11,562 bases of DNA from assembly GCA_021804525.1 (NCBI GenBank), contig JAJZHJ010000014.1:1-11562 (forward strand), in the 5' to 3' direction. Positions within the stretch are counted from its first letter, which is position 1, and each line of letters begins with the position of its first letter. A model generated the notes under the pieces. It had not been told where the DNA came from. It saw only the letters and a program-made list of their open reading frames with translations, and did not search any database. The position numbers and the translations under genes were made by a program. The stretch comes from Bacteroidota bacterium (lineage in GTDB: Bacteria > Bacteroidota > Bacteroidia > Bacteroidales > Paludibacteraceae). Positions 6,035 through 11,562 of the stretch are shown here, piece after piece.

Positions 6035-7174
6035 TTATGGCTTAATGATTTTTGGTACCACCCTGAAATTGTCAAAAGACATGTCACAATTAAGTGCTGT
6101 ACCACCCAGATAAATAAGACTTGTTATATATCCAGTAGGAGACACTACGTTTGGAGTAATGGAAGTACCCATGATGTCTTCAAATGGAATAACGATAGTT
6201 TGCCATACTCCCTTCGTGTCAATAGGTGGACTGAAATGATAGCAATGCTGATTATCGAAAGTGGGCTTGCCAATCCCGAATAACATATCTCCATTATTAT
6301 AGGGTAAAGTAGTACAAAGTTCAAACTTTAAATAATATGAGGAAGGATGCAGGATTGCGTCATCGGGAATTGCTGTTGTCATGTCACCGTCATAAATATC
6401 AACCCATTGCCAAGCGCCGATAGTCTGTTTTACCCGACAATAATTGCCACTGATGGCAGGAGGATCAGTAGGGCCTGGATTAGTTACCAAATATTGTGAA
6501 CCCGACCATGCATCCGATGGGAAAGGATCCCACGTTGCAAACAAATTTCGATTGTCTCTGAACCAAAAGTCTGATTTTGTGACACCAAAATTCGTGGTAA
6601 CCGTAATTTGGCCCGGCAGTGCTCCTGTAGGGACTATTACCTTCAAAATCTTATTTGTTGCGTCTACTGTTGGTGAAATTCCTGTTACACCACCTGCAAA
6701 GGTGACTGAAATTGGTGCATAGAAATAGTTTCCATTGATCGTAGCAGTATCGCCTGTAAGAACATATTCACAATTCATGCTGGTGAGTACGGGTTTGTTA
6801 ATCGTCACAGCAAAATTGTATAGCAATGAATCTCCATCAGCAAATATTATTTTTAGTTTGTTATTGACACTAGAAGGCACCTGAGTGGGAACACTAACCA
6901 AAATGGAAGTACTCGTAATGTAAGTAGGGGTTAAGGTCGCTTGCTGGTCATTAAACCAAATTTGTCGGGCATCTTGTAAATTCCCTCCTACTATAGCGAT
7001 TAGTTGACCTTGGCCTGCAGCTGCTAAAAGCGAATCTGCTGAGGCAGGGTTTGTAATTCGCACATAATTGATCCAAGGCGTACCGACAATTTTATCTTTT
7101 GTACACGATGTATAAAAGAGGGTCATGGCAATTGCCAAAGCAATGAATAATATCGATTTATATGTATTTTTCAT
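6035..7174 (-). CDS. SGBP-B-type surface glycan-binding lipoprotein (IPT/TIG domains)
   Basis: This 379-residue protein is a non-catalytic outer-membrane lipoprotein expected to hold glycan at the cell surface for the SusC/SusD importer. The start at 7174 is preferred over 7219 because MKNTYK begins a lipoprotein leader (lipobox YTSC, Cys24), and the leader element runs up to this ATG. The residues after Cys24 are TKDK. About 34-125 holds a first Ig-like/TIG domain (GQGQLIAIVGGNLQDARQIW), about 127-206 a second (TGDTATINGNYF, ending SDFWFRD). About 207-379 is the glycan-binding domain of the SGBP_B xyloglucan-binding-domain type: LFATWDPFPSDAW, GNYCRV, AWQWVDIYD, YYLKFEL, VWQTIVIPFED and MSFDNFRVVP. 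The Trp-rich stretch (GAWQWVD near 253-259) is a plausible sugar platform. It sits 118 bp after susD, the usual place for an SGBP in a PUL. The name of the Pfam domain reflects its first known ligand, not necessarily the ligand here. Confidence 0.88.
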   Translation of the reverse strand: MKNTYKSILFIALAIAMTLFYTSCTKDKIVGTPWINYVRITNPASADSLLAAAGQGQLIAIVGGNLQDARQIWFNDQQATLTPTYITSTSILVSVPTQVPSSVNNKLKIIFADGDSLLYNFAVTINKPVLTSMNCEYVLTGDTATINGNYFYAPISVTFAGGVTGISPTVDATNKILKVIVPTGALPGQITVTTNFGVTKSDFWFRDNRNLFATWDPFPSDAWSGSQYLVTNPGPTDPPAISGNYCRVKQTIGAWQWVDIYDGDMTTAIPDDAILHPSSYYLKFELCTTLPYNNGDMLFGIGKPTFDNQHCYHFSPPIDTKGVWQTIVIPFEDIMGTSITPNVVSPTGYITSLIYLGGTALNCDMSFDNFRVVPKIIKP

Positions 7175-7265
7175 ACGATTATTTTTATTTTTTACATTAA
7201 GGGCGCATGGAACTCGCAAGTAATCATTTTCTTGAATTTAATCGTGATTTAATGCTCGTTTTATA
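7175..7265 (-). repeat. Leader element, copy D, directly upstream of the SGBP-B-type gene
   Basis: On the minus strand: TATAAAACGAGC, an AT-rich spacer with TTCAAG and ATGAT, the core TGCGAGTTCCATGCG (part of 7197-7218), CCTTAA, an A-rich run, then AATCGT immediately before the ATG at 7174. It shares all these blocks, in order, with copy A upstream of an unrelated exported protein. The two CGAG words sit 42 nt apart here and 47 nt apart in copy A. Its position between susD and the next gene suggests an internal promoter or a leader that sets the level of the binding protein; that is inference. Confidence 0.6.
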
Positions 7266-7292
7266 TTAAAATGTTTTAGGATACTTTTGGCG

Positions 7293-8981
7293 TCATTTGC
7301 TATAGTAATCCACAGGGGGCTTTTCTAAATTTGGTGCTTGGGTTAATTCCGCTGCAGGAATTGGGAGAAGAAAATTCCCTTCGTTGGCAGTAACATACCT
7401 TTTCGTTGACCACGAGGTTTTCACGAAAGTCCATTGCGTAGGATTTGGGTAGACGTCAGGGTAAATGGCAAATAATCCTCTGTCTTGCGAATTTAGAATA
7501 GCAAAAGCTTTTGTCGGATTCCAATAATGCAATCTAACTAAATCATACCAAATCATTCCTTCCATGGCAAATTCAATGGTTCTTTCTTTAAAAATCATAT
7601 CGAACGTGAGATGGGTGGTGTCCGTAAGCGCCGGTAATCCAGCTCTAGTGTGTACTGCATTAAAATACTGCAAAGCAGTGGGATCGGTGGTAGATGCATT
7701 ATTTCCAAGTTTTGCTTCAGCATACGTAAGATACATTTCGGCTAACCGCATCATGTAAGTGTCGTTAGGATAATTTTGTACTGCAGATCCACCTACATCT
7801 TTTGATTGACCTATGATATATTTTTTAATGCTCGCAGTACTGTTGTCCTGAGTATTGTTAGGATAAACGAAAGGTTTTATGTCTACACCATTAACTGTCT
7901 GCGTAATTTCGGGATACGATGCACCTGGTAGCATAAATGTTTGAAGAAGTCGTTGATCAAGTGTTCTACCCCGAAGCGTATCTCCTGTGATACCATAAGG
8001 GTTAATCCCTGCATATTGTGAAATCATCCACCAAGTTGCGGTCAAGTCTCCTCCCCAGCCATCTCCGTTTTCAATAGTAGGGCTATATGCAAGATAAGAA
8101 GGGGTAGAATTTCCTGTGCCGTAACTTCCCGGGGAATAAACCCATTCTAATTCAAATAAGGACTCATTATTGTTATTATAATTGTAAAGGAAGAGGTTAC
8201 GGTAATTTGGCACCAATGATTTCCCGCTGAGAGTGATTACGCGATTGGAATAATACATAGCGCTGTCCAAGAATGTCTGATTTCTGACACCTCCCGAAGA
8301 TTCTACTCCAGCTCTAGTCAAATAAAACCTGGCTAACATTCCTTCAGCCGACCATTTTGTTACCCTTCCGGTTGCATAAGGTTTATCGGGTAAATCAGCT
8401 TCTGCAGCGCGCATATCATTGGTAATGAATTTCCAAACACTTTGAATCGTATTTCTCGTAATCGTAGTATCGGTAAGAATTGCTTGGTTGTTGGTGATAA
8501 TAGGAACAGCTCCCCAGTTCATCACTAAATAGCTATATGCAACTGCTCTCATAAATCGAGCTTCACCAATTGCCTCGTTTTTAATATCGGACGAAACGCC
8601 AGTTCCGGCATACTTTTCAATGTTTTGGATAGCCGTGTTTGCTTGTCCTATGACATTGAAGAATGCCATCCATGCAGATGCATTTTCTGCTGTGTTGGGA
8701 GTCGTGTTAAACCAAACATTATCCTGACTATTATATTCCGAGAGTGCAGTACCACCCCGAAAATCTCCGAGATTAAAAGATGCCTTATCATTGTAGTCAA
8801 ACCACACTTTACTATACAATAAGCTTGTTGCAGCCATCACCTCAGCATCCGTTTGATAAAAATTAGCATCCACAATGGAATCTTTTGGTGGCCTATTCAA
8901 GAAATTTTGAGAGCAAGCTGACAGAAGAAGAATTGGAATGACAATCAAACTCCAATAATTTATATGTTTAAGACTTTTCAT
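7293..8981 (-). CDS. susD: SusD-family (RagB/SusD) glycan-binding lipoprotein
   Basis: This 562-residue outer-membrane lipoprotein forms the lid of the SusC transporter and binds the oligosaccharide at the cell surface. The leader has lipobox LSAC with Cys23. Family hallmarks are FLNRPPKDSI just after it (27-36), the N-terminal TPR-like segment with ARFMRAVAYSYLVMNWGAVP (141-160), MMRLAEMYLTYAEAKLG (410-426), FKERTIEFAMEGMIWYDLVR (464-483) and the closing FLLPIPAAEL (537-546) before the C terminus. The length is normal for the family. It begins 11 bp after the susC stop codon, so the two are co-transcribed and probably translationally linked. The symbol is a family label: the genomic context points to a mannan-type ligand, not starch. 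Confidence 0.95.
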   Translation of the reverse strand: MKSLKHINYWSLIVIPILLLSACSQNFLNRPPKDSIVDANFYQTDAEVMAATSLLYSKVWFDYNDKASFNLGDFRGGTALSEYNSQDNVWFNTTPNTAENASAWMAFFNVIGQANTAIQNIEKYAGTGVSSDIKNEAIGEARFMRAVAYSYLVMNWGAVPIITNNQAILTDTTITRNTIQSVWKFITNDMRAAEADLPDKPYATGRVTKWSAEGMLARFYLTRAGVESSGGVRNQTFLDSAMYYSNRVITLSGKSLVPNYRNLFLYNYNNNNESLFELEWVYSPGSYGTGNSTPSYLAYSPTIENGDGWGGDLTATWWMISQYAGINPYGITGDTLRGRTLDQRLLQTFMLPGASYPEITQTVNGVDIKPFVYPNNTQDNSTASIKKYIIGQSKDVGGSAVQNYPNDTYMMRLAEMYLTYAEAKLGNNASTTDPTALQYFNAVHTRAGLPALTDTTHLTFDMIFKERTIEFAMEGMIWYDLVRLHYWNPTKAFAILNSQDRGLFAIYPDVYPNPTQWTFVKTSWSTKRYVTANEGNFLLPIPAAELTQAPNLEKPPVDYYSK

Positions 8982-8992
8982 GTTTTGAATTT

Positions 8993-11562
8993 TTAAAAGT
9001 TTACGGTTACATTAAATGTATATACGGGAGTCAATGGATATCGTCCATCGTCTACCCCAATCGCTTGGTTGGAAGAAGATGCATTAGATCCAACATAGGC
9101 TCCTACTTCAGGATCATATCCTTTGTAGCCGGTAATAGTAGCCACGTTTTGTGCACTCAATGTAACTTTTATGTCTTTTATTAAATTTTGTTTTGCAATA
9201 AAAGAGGGTGGCACATTGTAAGTCAAACTTATATTTTTCACACGTAAGAATGACCCGCTTTGCACCCACCTATTAGTAAACCGATCCCAATTCCCGTTGG
9301 GGCCATACGAAATTCTGGGAATATAGGCATTTGGATTTTGCAGTGTTACGGTTCCATCGGCATTGGTAACAGGTTTTGCATAATTGAACGCAGCGACCAT
9401 AAGGTTTCTGCTTAAATTAATGTTATTCGGATCGGAATCGATCATGCCAATGTAGTTATAGATATCATTCCCGTAGGTAAAAGTGAGAAGAACACTCAAA
9501 TCAAACCCTTTATAGGAGAAAGTATTTGTAAATCCACCAAAAAACTTTGGCCAGGGACTACCAATAATTGTCTGATCATATGTGTCAATTTTGCCGTCGG
9601 GTACACCATTAGGCCCACTGATATCTTTGTATTTAATATCACCTACCCATACATCGTTCACATCAGTCGGCAGTCTGTTGCCTGTGTTATCCACAGGGAC
9701 AGCGCTGTTATTAATTTCATCAACCGATTTGAAGAGGCCCTCCTGGATATATCCTAAGAATTGCCATGGTGCTTGTCCAACTTCTGATCGTTGTGTCCAT
9801 GCGCCTCCGTTGCCGGCAGTCATCCACCACGACGTACGGTCAAGAATTGCAGAATTCGAGTAGAGTTTCGTGATTTTGGGTTTAAATCCTGAAATATTGA
9901 AATTTGTCTCCCAGCGAAAGCTTTTCGTGTTAATATTAACCGAGTTCAATGTAAATGCCCATCCTATGTTTTGCATAGCACCAATATTTACAGTAGGAGC
10001 GCCAATTGATCCATCTCCCGAAGTACCCATGTAGTAAGGCTCCGGATTAGTCATTAGAAGATTATCTGTATTCTTTTTGTAATAATCGAATTCAAGTTGT
10101 ATCCTGTTGTTGAACAGATTGATGTTTGCGCCAATATTGTCTGTCGTGGTTGATTCCCATTTTAAATTTTCATTGCTATATTGGGTAGGCAAAAATCCGG
10201 TGCCCCACTGTGTCGCATTCGTACCCATCGGGGAATAAATTCCTCCACCGCCCTGGTTTCCTGTAGTTCCGGTTTCTAAACGCAATTTCAACTCATTCAT
10301 GAATGCAAGATGATACCATGGTTCTTTTGAAATCCGCCATGCAGCTGAGATAGCAGGAAAGGTACCCCATCGGTTATTAGCACCAAAATTTGATGACCCG
10401 TCACTCCGCACAGAAGCCGAAACGATGTATCTGTCTGCATAATTATAGTTTAGTCTTCCAAGATAGGATTCCATCCCCCACGTTCCTTGCCCGCCTCCAT
10501 CAGAGGCTGTATTAGGATCTCCTGCGTTAAGATCAAATATATCATTCGTAAGAAAACCAGTCCTTCCGGCACTGACATTTTTCCATGTTGATGCCTGTGC
10601 TTCGTGGCTTACCATAAGATCAAAATTATGCTTCCCTAATTGTCTGGTATAATCAAGAAGTTCATTCAGATCCCAATAAGTATTCACATTCGAACCATTT
10701 GTCAAAGAGGCTAATGTGTTAATATCCCAACCTATTGCATATGTTGGCCTATAATACAGTGAATTGTCATAACTTAAATTTGCATTATACGATGTTCTGA
10801 AAGTAAGACCTTTCAAAATATCAATGGCAATGTTCATTCCTCCCAACAATTGCCTTCTCGTGTCGTTGTTGGTAACTAAATTGGCAATAGCAACCGGGTT
10901 TACGGGAGCATATTGATTTGCCCCATTCGTATTGTCACCGCCGCCCCACGTGCCATCTAAATTTTTCACGGGGATCTGTGGGGTTAATGACAACGCACTT
11001 GCAATCAAACTTTCTGAGCTGGTGGTAAGGTTTTGGTTGGTTTGGTTATAATTTAGATTTACGCCTACCTTTAACCATTGCCGCGTTTGGTTTTCGAGAT
11101 TTAATCGGAAGCTATAACGATTAAAACCTGATCCAGTTGCTACTCCTTGCTGATTTAAATATTCTCCCGACATGAAATAGGTTGTTTTTTCGCTCCCTCC
11201 ACTTAAACTTATTTGATGTTGGTACATGACTGAATTTTTGAATAATGCACTCTGCCAATCGGTGCCATTTCCTAAAAGTGTAGGATCTAAAAATTCCTGT
11301 GGCGTTGTTCCACTCTCTATTTGATGGAATTGATCCACCATCGTGGCATATTGGGGTAAATTCATTACTTGCAAGTGCTTGGGCGGAGTTTGAAGAGAAG
11401 TTTGGTAGCTATAGGTGATCTTGGTATCACCGGCTTTCCCTCTTTTTGTCGTTATTAAAAGAACTCCATTGGTTGCAAGAGAACCATAAAGTGCTGTTGC
11501 AGACGGACCTTGCAACACTTGGATACTTTCAATATCAGATGGATTAAGTCCTGAAAGCGGGT
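8993..11562 (-). CDS. susC: SusC-family TonB-dependent outer-membrane transporter, N terminus beyond the right edge
   Basis: This is the outer-membrane barrel that imports oligosaccharides with SusD, driven by TonB. The window holds about 855 C-terminal residues, and the frame stays open to the last base, so the first part is missing: signal peptide, the usual CarboxypepD_reg-like domain and the start of the plug. The first readable residues, PLSGLNPSDIESIQVLQGPS, followed by ATALYG and GVLLITTKRG, are the end of the SusC-type plug domain. The GTG at 11518-11516 is the Val of IQVLQGPS, not a start codon. Later hallmarks are YKDISGPNGVPDGKIDTYDQ, the TIIGSPWPKFFGG strand turn with YKGFDLSVLLTF after it, and the C-terminal strand YTFNVTVNF ending in Phe, as outer-membrane barrels do. 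SusD follows after 11 bp. The symbol is a family label. Confidence 0.95.
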   Translation of the reverse strand, partial: PLSGLNPSDIESIQVLQGPSATALYGSLATNGVLLITTKRGKAGDTKITYSYQTSLQTPPKHLQVMNLPQYATMVDQFHQIESGTTPQEFLDPTLLGNGTDWQSALFKNSVMYQHQISLSGGSEKTTYFMSGEYLNQQGVATGSGFNRYSFRLNLENQTRQWLKVGVNLNYNQTNQNLTTSSESLIASALSLTPQIPVKNLDGTWGGGDNTNGANQYAPVNPVAIANLVTNNDTRRQLLGGMNIAIDILKGLTFRTSYNANLSYDNSLYYRPTYAIGWDINTLASLTNGSNVNTYWDLNELLDYTRQLGKHNFDLMVSHEAQASTWKNVSAGRTGFLTNDIFDLNAGDPNTASDGGGQGTWGMESYLGRLNYNYADRYIVSASVRSDGSSNFGANNRWGTFPAISAAWRISKEPWYHLAFMNELKLRLETGTTGNQGGGGIYSPMGTNATQWGTGFLPTQYSNENLKWESTTTDNIGANINLFNNRIQLEFDYYKKNTDNLLMTNPEPYYMGTSGDGSIGAPTVNIGAMQNIGWAFTLNSVNINTKSFRWETNFNISGFKPKITKLYSNSAILDRTSWWMTAGNGGAWTQRSEVGQAPWQFLGYIQEGLFKSVDEINNSAVPVDNTGNRLPTDVNDVWVGDIKYKDISGPNGVPDGKIDTYDQTIIGSPWPKFFGGFTNTFSYKGFDLSVLLTFTYGNDIYNYIGMIDSDPNNINLSRNLMVAAFNYAKPVTNADGTVTLQNPNAYIPRISYGPNGNWDRFTNRWVQSGSFLRVKNISLTYNVPPSFIAKQNLIKDIKVTLSAQNVATITGYKGYDPEVGAYVGSNASSSNQAIGVDDGRYPLTPVYTFNVTVNF

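Noticed and set aside
11516..11518. GTG as start codon of the SusC gene
   Set aside because: The frame stays open to the window edge and the codons before it spell plug-domain sequence, so the GTG is an internal valine.

Overview
The window looks like part of a polysaccharide-utilisation locus (PUL) from a member of the Bacteroidota. The grounds are an adjacent SusC/SusD pair, two surface-glycan-binding lipoproteins built from IPT/TIG domains, glycoside hydrolases with lipoprotein or signal-peptidase leaders, a type IX secretion (T9SS) C-terminal sorting domain, AT-rich intergenic DNA, and start codons preceded by A-rich leaders rather than Shine-Dalgarno motifs. A non-Bacteroides Bacteroidales or other T9SS-positive lineage fits best. 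Genus cannot be read from this sequence.

Every supported gene lies on the minus strand, so transcription runs from the right edge to the left. In that order: a SusC-type TonB-dependent transporter cut by the right edge (8993 to beyond 11562); a SusD-type binding lipoprotein (7293-8981) 11 bp after it; a surface-glycan-binding lipoprotein of the SGBP-B type (6035-7174); a second, IPT/TIG-rich lipoprotein with a different C-terminal domain (4628-5935); a hairpin that looks like a terminator or attenuator (4560-4604); a secreted CBM35-like/GH26/T9SS-sorting-domain protein, most likely an endo-beta-1,4-mannanase (2747-4432); a clan GH-A lipoprotein hydrolase resembling the GH51/GH44/GH79 group (359-2110); and the first 47 codons of another exported protein (1-143).

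Inferred working model: the T9SS-delivered GH26 enzyme cuts a beta-mannan (plain, gluco- or galactomannan) outside the cell. The two TIG lipoproteins and SusD capture the products, SusC/SusD imports them, and the clan-A lipoprotein plus the truncated left-hand protein would continue the breakdown. The substrate call rests mainly on the GH26 enzyme.

The most notable non-coding signal is a leader element of about 90 bp that occurs four times in intergenic DNA (144-236, 241-326, 2283-2373, 7175-7265). Two copies run directly into the ATG of an exported protein and two stand in tandem. No known regulatory family is recognised in it. Two hairpins, one before the second TIG gene and one after it, suggest further tuning of expression within the cluster. 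No RNA genes, CRISPR arrays or intact mobile elements were seen.
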